Positions 42,096 to 51,104 of a stretch of DNA of 64,000 nt are shown piece by piece. Each line of letters starts with the position of its first letter. Within the stretch, counting starts at the first letter, position 1. The DNA lies in contig CAWBLP010000006.1 of NCBI GenBank assembly GCA_963789495.1, positions 177,584 to 241,583 of the forward strand, in the 5' to 3' direction. Both the position numbers and the translations under genes were made by a program. Below the pieces are notes generated by a model that was not told the DNA's origin, ran no database searches, and saw only the letters and a list, made by a program, of their open reading frames with translations. This DNA is from CAWBLP01 sp963789495. GTDB taxonomy: Bacteria; Pseudomonadota; Alphaproteobacteria; Acetobacterales; Acetobacteraceae.

Positions 42096-42794
42096 TCAGC
42101 CCAGGGCCGCGACCAGCGCCTCGGCGCTGCGACCGTTGGCGATCGCGGCGGAGCGTCCGTCCCAGTGCACGCCGCCGACGCGGGCAAAGGCGTGATTGGC
42201 GTTGGGATAGATGTGGCTGGCGATGGAGTGGTGACCCTTGGTGGCCGCCACCACCTTCTCGCGCCCCTCGGCCGGGAAAAACTCGTCCAGGTCGGCGATA
42301 TGCACCAGCAGCGGCTTGCTCACCTTGTCGAGGTCGTCGAGCAGTCCGTCCAGTCCGACGCCGTAGTAGGAGATGTTGATGTCGGCTTCCGATTGTTCTG
42401 CCATCATGAAGGCCAGCCGGCCGCCGAGACAATACCCCATGGTGCCGACCCGGCCATTGGCACCCGGCAGCGTGCGGGCGGCGGCGACCGTCGCCTTCAG
42501 ATCCTCGATGCCCTTCGCCTGGTCGAACGCGTTGAACAGTTCGAAGGCCTTCTTCCACTCCGCCTCGGATTTGTCGGTGATGTCGATGCCCGGCTCGATC
42601 CGCCAGAACAGGTCCGGGCAGACGGCGATGAAGCCCAGATCGGCGACCCAGGCCGCGGTATCGCGCATCGCCTGGTTCACGCCGAAGATCTCCTGGATCA
42701 GCACGACGACGCCGGCGGGCCTGGCTTTCGGTTCGAGCAGATACGCCGCGAAACTGCCGGTCCCGTCGCTGGCCTGGATGGTGATGCTTGTCAT
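42096..42794 (-). CDS. Dienelactone hydrolase family protein
   Basis: 232 residues. QEIFGVN (Glu36), GTMGYCLGGRLAF (nucleophile Cys122), an Asp near 171 in HIADLDEFFP and His near 202 in PNANHAFAR make the complete catalytic set of dienelactone hydrolases, which open lactones in chlorocatechol breakdown; many relatives act on other esters. ATG 42794 follows GGGAG. It is 110 bases upstream of the CoA-transferase pseudogene on the same strand. Confidence 0.9.
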   Translation of the reverse strand: MTSITIQASDGTGSFAAYLLEPKARPAGVVVLIQEIFGVNQAMRDTAAWVADLGFIAVCPDLFWRIEPGIDITDKSEAEWKKAFELFNAFDQAKGIEDLKATVAAARTLPGANGRVGTMGYCLGGRLAFMMAEQSEADINISYYGVGLDGLLDDLDKVSKPLLVHIADLDEFFPAEGREKVVAATKGHHSIASHIYPNANHAFARVGGVHWDGRSAAIANGRSAEALVAALG

Positions 42795-43229
42795 GATGCG
42801 TTCTCCCTCGGCTGGTCGGACGCCCGAACATAGTCCAACCGGTGCGCGGAAGAAGGGGCGCGCGAAGGATCGGGGGGGCGAAAGCCCGGCGGGTTGGCGG
42901 GGCGGCGAGATCTGTGTCAGCGGGCGAGGTCATAACCGCGATGGGAGCGGTCGGGCAGTTGCAACCCGCCAGGCGCGGCGGAGGCCCGGAAGAAGCCTCG
43001 GAGAAAGTCATGGATGCCGGGGCTTCACCGGGCATGACGGGGGGCGGTGGAACGGGATAAAATTGATGATAGCTTGTTCCGGAGTGCCGGCGTCTGCAGA
43101 ACGGAACCGGCGGCGCTGCTGAGCCATGGCAATCCGGCTTGGTGCCTGCTGGCGAAATAGGCAGCGCTGCGCTGTATTGACGCGACATTGCCCAAGTCAG
43201 CGGCTGTTCTAGTTTGGACTGCGTGGCAG
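42795..43229. other. Intergenic region with a REP-like element
   Basis: No gene is supported. A single REP-like copy sits at about 43009-43041. The remainder shows nothing recognisable up to the direct repeat flanking the insertion sequence. Confidence 0.45.
43009..43041. repeat. REP-like element, copy 4
   Basis: GTCATGGATGCCGGGGCTTC followed by ACCGGGCATGACGG: an imperfect palindrome (CATGGATGCCGG against CCGGGCATGACG) of the same general design as the elements at 18.1 and 32.9 kb. Confidence 0.65.
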
Positions 43230-43244
43230 CCGGGTTTTCCGGAC
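43230..43244. repeat. Left flanking direct repeat of the TGT/ACA element
   Basis: CCGGGTTTTCCGGAC, identical to 44615-44629 on the other side of the element; a probable target-site duplication of 15 or 16 bases. Confidence 0.75.
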
Positions 43245-44613
43245 TGTCGCTAGCGCGTCAACCTGTCCGGTTTTGGTAGCGCGTGATCTGTCCGCTTCGT
43301 TCCTGCTCTGTGCCGGGGCATGCCCCGGCACAGAGCAGCCGCACTGGAAGCGTGTCATGCGGCCATATGCTCCTGTTGGAAAAGGCGCCCCTCGGCGTCG
43401 TAATCCGCCAGCCGGTGCGGCCCCCACAACACCGCCAGCCGCCCATCCGGATATTCGTGCACGCGCACGGTGGCTCTGACGAAGTGCGGCCGCAGCCGCG
43501 ACGGCGGCAGTTGCAGGGTGAGGCGGCGCCACTTCACCGTGTTGTCATGACCCACTCGGCGGTCCTCCTGGATGCACAGAATCTCCCGCCAGGCACCGTT
43601 CGGATCCACCACGAAGGCCGATCCCGCCTGCTCGGCCGGCACCGCAAAGCGCGCGTTGTGCTCGGCGACGTAGACCTCCCGCAGCCATCGGTTCGCCGCC
43701 TCCGGTGTGCTGATCCCGGCCAGCGCCAGCTCCTTCGGCAGCCGGTCCTGCAACGTGCCGAACAGGCGCTCCGACCGCCCGCGGGCCTGCGGCGAGTAGG
43801 CCGCAATGTGCTCGATGCCGAGCTGCTTCAGCGCCCGGCCGAACTGTGTCAGCACTGTCTTCGAGACACGACCGCCGGCCTCGGGCGTCTCGAAGTAGTG
43901 GCTGCCACGGTCGGTGTAGAGCGAGCAGAACAGGCCGTGCCGTTCAATCACCTCCCGTACGCCACGCAGGCTTGAGGCGGTGCCCTCCTGCTCCACCAGG
44001 AACAGCGAGTAGACCGCACTCGTCGCGTCATCCATCGTCGCCACCAGGTCGTATTTGCGTTCGTCGCCAGGCAGCCAGGCATGGGTCGACGCATCCTGAT
44101 GCAGCATCATGCCCACCAACGGCCGGCGCGGCCGCTTCTTGCGATGCGCCGAGCGCGACCGCGCCGGGGTCACCAGCCCGGCCCGTTGCAGGTGCAGCTT
44201 GGTCACCGTGTAGCCCAGCGTGTAGTTGTGCCGCTTGCCCAACTGCTCATGGAAATGCTTCACCGTGAAGCCGCGGTAGAGATCGCGATACAGGCCCAGC
44301 ATCCGCTCGATCTCCGCCTTCGGCGCCTGCCGCAGCGAGGGGCGGAGGCGACGGTCGCTCAATCCCGCAACTCCTTCTTCCCGGTAGCGGTCGCGCCAGC
44401 GGCGGAACGTCCGCTCGCTGACCCCGAGCAACTCCGCCGCCTCCAGCTGGCTCAGCTCAGACCGTTCGGTCCGACCCAGCACGTCCTGAAAACGCATCCG
44501 ACGAACCCCCTCGTGAATGCGTGCCCGATCCATCGCCGCCCCCCGTTCCAGCGAGCCAGTGGACCGGACACTTCACGAGCTACAAACACCGGACAGATCG
44601 CCAGCTAGCCACA
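43245..44613 (-). mobile_element. Insertion sequence with TGT...ACA ends (IS1202-like/ISNCY)
   Basis: The left end TGTCGCTAGCGCGTCAACC and the complement of the right end TGTGGCTAGCTGGCGATC begin terminal inverted repeats that stay alignable for about 50 bases (shared words CTGTCCGGT and TAGC-CGTGA). One transposase frame fills the interior. A 15-bp direct repeat flanks the element. TGT/ACA termini with long target duplications are known for the IS1202 group. Confidence 0.8.
43355..44533 (-). CDS. Transposase of the IS1202-like element
   Basis: 392 residues. An N-terminal helix-turn-helix (SQLEAAELLGVSERTFRRWRD) and a second one (NYTLGYTVTKLHLQRAGL) precede a rve-type DDE core: Asp in MMLHQDASTHAW, Asp in LYTDRGSHYFET and Glu in ARGRSERLFGTLQDRLPKEL. 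The C-terminal domain is as in complete copies, with no frameshift or stop, so the element may still be active. It is transcribed away from the downstream peptide-transporter gene. Confidence 0.88.
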   Translation of the reverse strand: MDRARIHEGVRRMRFQDVLGRTERSELSQLEAAELLGVSERTFRRWRDRYREEGVAGLSDRRLRPSLRQAPKAEIERMLGLYRDLYRGFTVKHFHEQLGKRHNYTLGYTVTKLHLQRAGLVTPARSRSAHRKKRPRRPLVGMMLHQDASTHAWLPGDERKYDLVATMDDATSAVYSLFLVEQEGTASSLRGVREVIERHGLFCSLYTDRGSHYFETPEAGGRVSKTVLTQFGRALKQLGIEHIAAYSPQARGRSERLFGTLQDRLPKELALAGISTPEAANRWLREVYVAEHNARFAVPAEQAGSAFVVDPNGAWREILCIQEDRRVGHDNTVKWRRLTLQLPPSRLRPHFVRATVRVHEYPDGRLAVLWGPHRLADYDAEGRLFQQEHMAA

Positions 44614-44614
44614 A

Positions 44615-44629
44615 CCGGGTTTTCCGGAC
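44615..44629. repeat. Right flanking direct repeat of the TGT/ACA element
   Basis: CCGGGTTTTCCGGAC again, one base after the ACA terminus. If the intervening A belongs to the repeat, the duplication is 16 bases with one mismatch. Confidence 0.75.
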
Positions 44630-44698
44630 TTGCAACACCGTCCGGCCGCGGCCAGGATCGCGCGCGATCACGAACAGCCTCGATCGGGAGAGCCGCGA

Positions 44699-46201
44699 AT
44701 GGGTCGATCACTGTTGGCCGCGACGTTGCTCGTGGCCAGTACCACCATTGCCTCGGCGCAGACGCTGCATGTCGCCCTGCGTCAGGACCTCGACCTGCTC
44801 GACCCGACGCTTGCCACGACCTATGTCGGACGCATCGTGTTTGCCGGCCTGTGCGACAAATTGTTCGACATCGATGAGAAGCTGAACATCATCCCGCAGC
44901 TCGCCACCGGGTATGAATGGGCCGACGGTAAGACGCTGGTCCTGCATCTGCGGCCCGATGTGAAGTTCCAGAACGACGAGCCGTTCGACGCCGAGGCGGT
45001 GAAGTTCTCGTTGGAGCGGCATCTGACCATGCCGGGCAGCTTCCGGCGCAGCGAGATCAGCTCGATCGACCATGTCGAGGTGATGGACCCGCTGACGGTG
45101 CGGATCGTGCTGAAGCAGCCTTCCGGCGCGTTCCTGGCGCAGCTCACCGACCGCTCGGGCATCGTCTATCCGCCCAAGGCGACCGCGGCCGCGGGCAAGG
45201 AGTTCTCCCGGCACCCGGTGTGCAGCGGACCGTTCAGCTTCGTGGAGCGGGTGCCGCAGGACCATGTCACGCTGGAGCGGTTCCCCGGCTACTGGAATGC
45301 CAAGGCGATCCATTTCGACAAGGTGATCTATCAGGTGCTGGTGGATTCCTCGGTGCGGCTGGCGAACCTGAAGGCCGGCACGGTGGATATCTCCGAATAC
45401 GTGGCGCCGACCGACGCCGCCGCGGTGAAGTCCGATCCCAAGCTGCACCTCGTCGTCTCGGACGCACTCGGCTATTTCGGTATCACCAACAACCTGGCCA
45501 ACGGACCGCGCGCGGACAATCCGTACGGCAAGGATGCGCTGGTGCGGCAGGCGCTGGATCTGGCGATCGACCGCAAGGCGCTGGTCAACGTGGTGTTCAG
45601 CGACATGTATGCGCCGTCCGTGGAGCCGGTGCCGTCGAGCTCGCCATTTTACAACGCGGATCTGAAAGTGCCTGAACGGAACGTCGAGAAGGCGAAGGCG
45701 CTGCTGAAGCAGGCCGGCGTGACGCTGCCGGTGAAGCTGGAGCTGCTGACCTTCAACAACCCGGACATTCTGCAGGCTGCCGAGGTGATCCAGTCGATGG
45801 CGTCCGAGGCCGGATTCGAGGTCCATATCCAGGCGATGGAATTCGCCTCTTCGCTGCAGGCGTCACGGCAGGGCGACTATCAGGCCTACATGATCGGCTG
45901 GTCCGGCCGTCCCGACATCGACGGCAACACCTATCAGTTCCTGCACAGCGGCCAGGGCAACAATGCCAGCGGCTACAGCAATCCGCTGGTGGACAAGCTG
46001 CTGGATGAGGGCCGCAACACGGTGGATCTTGCCAAGCGCAAGCCGATGTATGCGCAGATGATGGAGCAGGAGCGCAAGGATCTGCCGCTGACCTATCTGT
46101 GGACGCCGCGCAACATCGTCGGCATGTCGGCGAAGCTGCAGGGCTTCCGGCCGATCCCCGACGGCATGATCCGCATCCAGGGTTTGGAGATGGCGAAGTA
46201 G
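44699..46201 (+). CDS. Peptide/nickel-type ABC transporter binding protein (SBP family 5)
   Basis: 500 residues from ATG 44699 (MGRSLLAATLLVASTTIASAQ, a Sec signal peptide), with GGGAGAG upstream; the frame runs 23 codons further back but into the IS flank. Family features are LATGYEWADGKTLVLHLRPD, VKFQNDEPFDAEAVKFSLER-type sequence, GPFSFVERVPQD and VRQALDLAIDRKALV. Binding proteins of this family deliver oligopeptides, nickel, opines or glutathione. The gene begins 70 bases after the right flank of the IS, so its promoter may have been displaced or replaced. Two permeases follow. Confidence 0.92.
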   Translation: MGRSLLAATLLVASTTIASAQTLHVALRQDLDLLDPTLATTYVGRIVFAGLCDKLFDIDEKLNIIPQLATGYEWADGKTLVLHLRPDVKFQNDEPFDAEAVKFSLERHLTMPGSFRRSEISSIDHVEVMDPLTVRIVLKQPSGAFLAQLTDRSGIVYPPKATAAAGKEFSRHPVCSGPFSFVERVPQDHVTLERFPGYWNAKAIHFDKVIYQVLVDSSVRLANLKAGTVDISEYVAPTDAAAVKSDPKLHLVVSDALGYFGITNNLANGPRADNPYGKDALVRQALDLAIDRKALVNVVFSDMYAPSVEPVPSSSPFYNADLKVPERNVEKAKALLKQAGVTLPVKLELLTFNNPDILQAAEVIQSMASEAGFEVHIQAMEFASSLQASRQGDYQAYMIGWSGRPDIDGNTYQFLHSGQGNNASGYSNPLVDKLLDEGRNTVDLAKRKPMYAQMMEQERKDLPLTYLWTPRNIVGMSAKLQGFRPIPDGMIRIQGLEMAK

Positions 46202-46238
46202 TGGTCGCTGCGACCCGGTCGGCCGATGGCGCCATCTG

Positions 46239-47186
46239 ATGGGCGGCCATCTCGGCACGCGCCTCGCGCAGGTGATTCCGACTCTGTTGCTGGTCAGCGT
46301 GCTGGTGTTCTGCCTGCAGCAGTTGATGCCGGGCGATCCGGCCATGGTGATGGCCGGGGAGGAACGGGGCGATCCGCAGGTGCTGGCGCAGATTCGTGCC
46401 GAACTGTGGCTGGATCGGCCGCTTCCGGTGCAATACGTGCACTGGATGGGGAACGTGCTGCAGGGCAACCTGGGCTATTCCTGGCGCATCCGTCAGCCGG
46501 TGGCGCAGCTGATCTTCCAGAAGCTGCCGGTCACGCTGCAACTCGGCCTGATGGCCTTCATCATCGCGGTGGCGATCGGCGTGCCGGCGGGCATTATCGC
46601 GGCGGTGTATCGCAACCGATTATGGGACTATGTCGCCAACGCGGTGGGGCTGGCCGGCCTCTCCACGCCCAACTTCTGGCTCGGGATCATGCTGATCCTG
46701 CTGGTCTCGGTGCAATGGGGGCTGCTGCCGCCATCCGGCTACGTGCCGCTGACCGAGGACTGGCAGCAATCGCTCGCCACCACGATCATGCCGGCCTTCG
46801 TATTGGGCAACGCCATCGCGGCGATCCTGATGCGGCATACCCGCAGCGCCATGCTCACCGCGCTGGACCAGGATTTCGTGCGCACGGCGCGGGCCAAGGG
46901 GCTGCGGGAGTTCGTCGTGGTGATCCGCCACGCGCTGCGCAACGCGTTGATCCCGGTGGTGACGCTGGGCGCGCTCGAACTGGGCACATTGTTTTCCGGC
47001 GCCGTGCTGACCGAGCAGGTGTTCAGCATTCCCGGCTTCGGCAAGCTGATCGTGGATGCGGTGTTCAACCGCGACTATCCGGTGGTGCAGGGCGTCGTGC
47101 TGGTGACGGCGTTTCTCTACGTGCTGCTGAACCTCGTGGCCGACGTGCTGTACGTGGTGATCAACCCAAGGCTGCGCGGAGCGTAA
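46239..47186 (+). CDS. Peptide-type ABC transporter permease (DppB-like)
   Basis: 315 residues, six membrane helices. RLAQVIPTLLLVSVLVFCLQQLMPGDPA is the usual N-terminal helix of DppB/OppB proteins, and FVRTARAKGLREFVVVIRHALRNALIPVV contains the EAA-type loop that contacts the ATPase. It starts 37 bases after the binding-protein stop without an obvious ribosome site. Its expected partner DppC is 590 bases further on. Confidence 0.92.
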   Translation: MGGHLGTRLAQVIPTLLLVSVLVFCLQQLMPGDPAMVMAGEERGDPQVLAQIRAELWLDRPLPVQYVHWMGNVLQGNLGYSWRIRQPVAQLIFQKLPVTLQLGLMAFIIAVAIGVPAGIIAAVYRNRLWDYVANAVGLAGLSTPNFWLGIMLILLVSVQWGLLPPSGYVPLTEDWQQSLATTIMPAFVLGNAIAAILMRHTRSAMLTALDQDFVRTARAKGLREFVVVIRHALRNALIPVVTLGALELGTLFSGAVLTEQVFSIPGFGKLIVDAVFNRDYPVVQGVVLVTAFLYVLLNLVADVLYVVINPRLRGA

Positions 47187-47570
47187 CCGACCGGCGTGCC
47201 GCCGCGTGTCGGTCGATCGGCCCGCCACCGGATCGCGGTGAGGCCAGCAGCCCGGCTGTCGGCGGGGCCAGGTTGGCGGGTTCGGGGACGAAGCTCAGCA
47301 CATCCCTGCCGCCGGCCACGATGAGCGCCTCGCCGCCGCTAAGCCCGTTCACGCCATCGGACCAGGTGGGAGAATGCGCGGTCAGGATCACGCCCTCCGG
47401 CCTGCGCTGAGCAACCGGCCGGCGATTACCGGGTTGAACCCCACGCTGACTTTGGCGCTGAGATCGAGCGCCAGTGGCGAGACGGAAGCGATATTGGCAG
47501 CCGTCTGTGCTTCGTCCCCGCGGCCGGTCGTGAATGCCGGCCCCGCGCCGGCACGACGGCGTACGCGCTG
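47187..47570 (-). pseudogene. Decayed PEP-CTERM protein gene
   Basis: Minus-strand remnants in more than one frame: ANIASVSPLALDLSAKVSVG leads to GFNPVIAGRLLSAG, and in another frame ALIVAGGRDVLSFVPEPANLA runs to TAGLL, then after a one-base shift GLTAIRWRADRPT. VPEPANLA followed by a hydrophobic stretch and basic residues is the C-terminal sorting signal of PEP-CTERM exosortase substrates. No start, no intact frame and no exosortase gene are visible here. The remnant lies between the two permease genes on the opposite strand, so it may be an insertion that separated them. Confidence 0.4.
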
Positions 47571-47778
47571 CCAACCTCTCTCTGCACGCTCATCGGCCTA
47601 CCGCCTCAGCCGCCCGTCATGGCATCGGGGTTGCTTGCGGAAGCTGACAGGATGCGCGGGCTTCGTGTATGCCGGACCAGAGTGAGGCCAAGGCCAGAGT
47701 GAAGCCAAGGCGCGGAGACCGATCGCCGATGCAGAGTTGGGTCGTCACACCTTGCCGCTCCTGCGGGCCCGACGCGGC

Positions 47779-48660
47779 ATGAGCGCCACCGTTGTCGCAG
47801 CCGGAGGCGTCGTCGTGGTGCCACAAAGCCCGCGCCGCCTGGCGCTGCGCCGTTTCCTGCACCGGCCCGTGGCGGTGGCCGGGCTGGTGGTGATCGTGCT
47901 GTTCATCGCGGTGGCGGCCTTCGCGCCGTTGATCGTGCCGTACGACCCGATCGCCACCTCCTGGACCGCGATCCGTAAGGCTCCGTCGGCGCTGCATTGG
48001 ATGGGCACCGACGAGAACGGCCGCGACGTGCTGTCCCGGGTGGTGTTCGGCGCCCGGGCCAGCCTGCTGGCCGGTGTCGTCTCGGTGCTGATCGCCGCCG
48101 GGATCGGCGTGCCGGCCGGATTGCTCGCCGGTTTCTCCCAAGGCTGGATCGACGTGGTGCTGAGCCGCATCGTCGACGCGATGCTGGCGTGTCCGTTCCT
48201 GATCCTGGCGATCGCGCTGGCGGCGTTCCTCGGACCGGACCTGACCAATGCGATGATCGCGATCGGCGTGTCCACCGCGCCGCGCTTCATGCGGGTGGCG
48301 CGCGCGGCGACGCTGGATGCCGCCAGCAACGACTACGTGGAAGCGGCAAGGGCGATCGGCAATCCCGGTTGGCGCGTGGCGGTCCGACACGTGTTGCCGA
48401 ACATCGTGCCGCCGGTACTGGTGCAGGGCACGCTGGCGATCGCCGCCGCGATCATCGCCGAGGCGTCGCTTTCCTTTCTCGGGCTCGGCCAGCAGCCGCC
48501 CGATCCGTCCTGGGGCTCGATGCTGAACTCGGCGCAACGCTTCCTCACCCAGGCGCCGTGGCTGGCGGTGTTTCCCGGCCTGGCGATCTTCCTGGCGGTG
48601 CTGTCGTTCAACCTGGTGGGCGACGGACTGCGCGATGCGCTCGATCCGCGGGGGCGTTAG
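47779..48660 (+). CDS. Peptide-type ABC transporter permease (DppC-like)
   Basis: 293 residues from ATG 47779; an upstream open extension of 14 codons is not conserved-looking. After a cytoplasmic N terminus the protein has six helices, the DppC motif HWMGTDENGRDVLSRVVFGAR before the second helix, and the EAA loop YVEAARAIGNPGWRVAVRHVLPNI. It pairs with the upstream DppB-like permease. No ATPase genes (DppD/DppF) follow; the next gene is bdhA, so the ATP-binding subunits must be encoded elsewhere or be shared with another system. Confidence 0.92.
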   Translation: MSATVVAAGGVVVVPQSPRRLALRRFLHRPVAVAGLVVIVLFIAVAAFAPLIVPYDPIATSWTAIRKAPSALHWMGTDENGRDVLSRVVFGARASLLAGVVSVLIAAGIGVPAGLLAGFSQGWIDVVLSRIVDAMLACPFLILAIALAAFLGPDLTNAMIAIGVSTAPRFMRVARAATLDAASNDYVEAARAIGNPGWRVAVRHVLPNIVPPVLVQGTLAIAAAIIAEASLSFLGLGQQPPDPSWGSMLNSAQRFLTQAPWLAVFPGLAIFLAVLSFNLVGDGLRDALDPRGR

Positions 48661-48727
48661 GCAGCGCCTTTCAACCTGAACACTGCCCTCCTATCCTGCT
48701 GCAGCGCACAACACGGAGGCCTCGAGC

Positions 48728-49513
48728 ATGACCCTCTCCGGCAGGACCGCCTTGGTCACCGGCTCCACCAGCGGCATCGGCCTCGGCATTGCCCGCGCCT
48801 TTGCGGCCCAAGGGGCCAATCTGATGCTCAACGGTTTCGGTGACGCCGCCGCCGTCGAAACGCTGCGCGCTGGCTTGGCACACGAATTCCAGATCCGCGT
48901 CGGCTACAGCGGGGCCGATATGTCCAAGCCTGAGCAGATCGCCGCCCTGATCGCCGAGACCGGCGAAACACTCGGGGGACCGGACATCCTGGTGAACAAC
49001 GCCGGAATCCAGCACGTCGCCAACATTGAGGATTTTCCCACCGACCGCTGGAATGCGATCATCGCGATCAACCTGTCCGCGGTGTTCCACGCCATGCACG
49101 CCGCCATTCCCGGCATGAAGCGCGCCGGCTGGGGGCGGATCATCAACATCGCCTCTGCCCACGGCCTGGTCGCCAGCGGGCAGAAATCCGCCTACGTCGC
49201 CGCCAAGCACGGTGTGGTCGGGCTGACCAAGGTCGCGGCGATCGAGCTTGCCAACACCGGCGTCACCGCCAATGCGATCTGCCCGGGCTGGGTGCTGACC
49301 CCGCTGGTGCAGCGTCAATTGGAGGCGCGCGCCCAGGCCGACGGGATCAGCGTCGAGCAGGCGGGCCAGACCTTCCTGGCCGAGAAGCAGCCGATGACCC
49401 GGTTCTCCACCCCCGAGCAGATTGGCGGCCTGGCGGTGTTCCTGTGCTCGCCGGCCGCCGACACCATCACCGGCGTGCCTGTTTCGATAGACGGCGGTTG
49501 GGTGGCGCAGTAA
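48728..49513 (+). CDS. bdhA: 3-hydroxybutyrate dehydrogenase
   Basis: 261 residues of the classical SDR type. VTGSTSGIGLGIA binds NAD, and Ser143, Tyr156 and Lys160 (SAYVAAK) form the active site. NNAGIQHVANIEDFP and ICPGWVLTPLVQRQLEA are specific to bacterial D-3-hydroxybutyrate dehydrogenases, which oxidise 3-hydroxybutyrate to acetoacetate in polyhydroxybutyrate and ketone-body breakdown. ATG 48728 follows GGAGG. It is 67 bases after the permease gene and 29 bases before gmhA. Confidence 0.93.
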   Translation: MTLSGRTALVTGSTSGIGLGIARAFAAQGANLMLNGFGDAAAVETLRAGLAHEFQIRVGYSGADMSKPEQIAALIAETGETLGGPDILVNNAGIQHVANIEDFPTDRWNAIIAINLSAVFHAMHAAIPGMKRAGWGRIINIASAHGLVASGQKSAYVAAKHGVVGLTKVAAIELANTGVTANAICPGWVLTPLVQRQLEARAQADGISVEQAGQTFLAEKQPMTRFSTPEQIGGLAVFLCSPAADTITGVPVSIDGGWVAQ

Positions 49514-49542
49514 GCCCCCGGCGGACCACAGGAGCCGGACCC

Positions 49543-50136
49543 ATGGACGAGACCGCGCGCTTCGCGGCGATGATGCACAAATCGGCCGATCTGAAGCGGC
49601 GGATCGCGACCGAGCTCGCGACCCAGGTGGTGCAGGTGGTCGGCGCCTGTGAGACCAGCCTGCGCGGCGGCGGCAAGCTGATGTTCTGCGGCAATGGCGG
49701 GTCGGCAGCCGACAGCCAGCATCTGGCGACCGAGATGCTGATCCGTCTGCGCGGTGCGGTGGAACGCGACTCCTGGCCGGCGCTGGCGCTGACGCTGGAC
49801 CCGGCGATGCTCACCGCCTGCGGCAACGACTACGGCTACGACCGGGTGTTCGAGCGCCCGTTGCGCGGGCTAGGGCGGCGCGGCGATGTGCTGTTCGGCA
49901 TCACCACCTCCGGCCGTTCGCCCAGCGTGGTGCGGGCATTGCAGGCGGCGCGGGAGATGGGGATCGTCACCGTCGGCCTGCTGGGTGGTGCCGGGCAGCC
50001 GGCGATGGAATTGTGCGACCACATCCTGCTCGTCCCCGATCCCGAAACCGCCCGCATCCAGGAATGCCACATCGCGCTCGGCCACGCGGTGCTCGAATTG
50101 CTGGAGGACCGCCTGGTCGCGCGGCCGCTGCAGTGA
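49543..50136 (+). CDS. gmhA: Sedoheptulose 7-phosphate isomerase GmhA
   Basis: 197 residues from ATG 49543 with CAGGAG upstream, the family length. The SIS-domain motif FCGNGGSAADSQHLATEM (about 48-65) includes the catalytic Glu64, and the C-terminal helix IQECHIALGHAVLELLE carries the partner His. TTSGRSPSVVRAL is the phosphosugar-binding loop. GmhA makes D-glycero-D-manno-heptose 7-phosphate for ADP-heptose and LPS core synthesis. It overlaps the epimerase gene by four bases, so the two act in sugar-nucleotide supply for surface glycans. Confidence 0.92.
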   Translation: MDETARFAAMMHKSADLKRRIATELATQVVQVVGACETSLRGGGKLMFCGNGGSAADSQHLATEMLIRLRGAVERDSWPALALTLDPAMLTACGNDYGYDRVFERPLRGLGRRGDVLFGITTSGRSPSVVRALQAAREMGIVTVGLLGGAGQPAMELCDHILLVPDPETARIQECHIALGHAVLELLEDRLVARPLQ

Positions 50137-51104
50137 GCGTCCTGGTCACCGGCGCGGCCGGGTTCATCGGCTCGCATGTCGCCGCCGCCCTGCTGGCGCG
50201 GGGCGAGCCGGTGATCGGTGTCGACGAGCTGAACGCCTATTACGATGTGCGACTGAAGCAGGCGCGGCTGGCCCGACTGACGCCGTCGCCGGAGTTCAGC
50301 TTCCACAGGCTGGATGTGGCGGACCGCGAGGGCATGACGGCTCTGGCCGCGGCCAATCCCGAGATCAGGGCCGTGGTGCACCTGGCGGCGCAGGCCGGTG
50401 TGCGGCATTCACTGGTCGATCCCTATGCCTATGTGCATGCCAACGTGATGGGGCATCTGGTGGTGCAGGAGATGGCGCGCCGCCTGCCCGCGTTGCGGCA
50501 TCTGGTCTACGCCAGCACGTCCTCGGTCTATGGCGCCAATCAGGACCTGCCGTTCCATGAAGCGGATCGGGTGGATACGCCGGTCTCGCTCTATGCCGCC
50601 ACCAAACGCGCCGACGAACTGATGGCGCATGCCTATGCGCATCTGTTCGGCCTGCCGCAGACCGGACTGCGCTTTTTCACCGTCTATGGGCCCTGGGGCC
50701 GGCCGGACATGGCGTATTACAGCTTCGCCCGGGCCATCATGGCCGGGGAACCGATCACCTTGTACGACGGCGGCCGGCTGAAGCGGGATTTCACCTATAT
50801 CGACGATATCGTCGCCGGCGTGGTGGGCTGTCTCGATCGCCCGCCCGACGGGGCGGTGCCGGCCCGGGTGCTGAACATCGGCAATCATCGAGCGGAGGAA
50901 GTGCGGACTCTGGTGGCGTTGCTGGAACAGGCATTGGAGCGGACGGCGGTGATCCGCAGCGCGCCACGTCCTCCGGCCGATGTCGAAGTGACCTTTGCGG
51001 ATGTCTCTGCGATCAGCGAACTGACCGGGTTCGCGCCGAGCACGACGCTGGAACGGGGGATTCCGCGGTTCGCCGCGTGGTTCCGGGACTGGCACGCCGC
51101 CTGA
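50133..51104 (+). CDS. NAD-dependent sugar-nucleotide epimerase (UDP-glucuronate epimerase-like)
   Basis: 323 residues from GTG 50133, whose GTGA overlaps the gmhA stop; the open frame extends 40 codons upstream only because it shadows gmhA. VTGAAGFIGSHVAAAL binds NAD. YASTSSVYG and Tyr154-x3-Lys158 form the catalytic triad. DELNAYYDVRLKQARL and RFFTVYGPWGRPDMA are typical of UDP-glucuronate 4-epimerases, although dTDP- or ADP-sugar epimerases share parts of it. Coupling to gmhA suggests a role in LPS or capsule sugar supply. Confidence 0.9.
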   Translation: MSVLVTGAAGFIGSHVAAALLARGEPVIGVDELNAYYDVRLKQARLARLTPSPEFSFHRLDVADREGMTALAAANPEIRAVVHLAAQAGVRHSLVDPYAYVHANVMGHLVVQEMARRLPALRHLVYASTSSVYGANQDLPFHEADRVDTPVSLYAATKRADELMAHAYAHLFGLPQTGLRFFTVYGPWGRPDMAYYSFARAIMAGEPITLYDGGRLKRDFTYIDDIVAGVVGCLDRPPDGAVPARVLNIGNHRAEEVRTLVALLEQALERTAVIRSAPRPPADVEVTFADVSAISELTGFAPSTTLERGIPRFAAWFRDWHAA

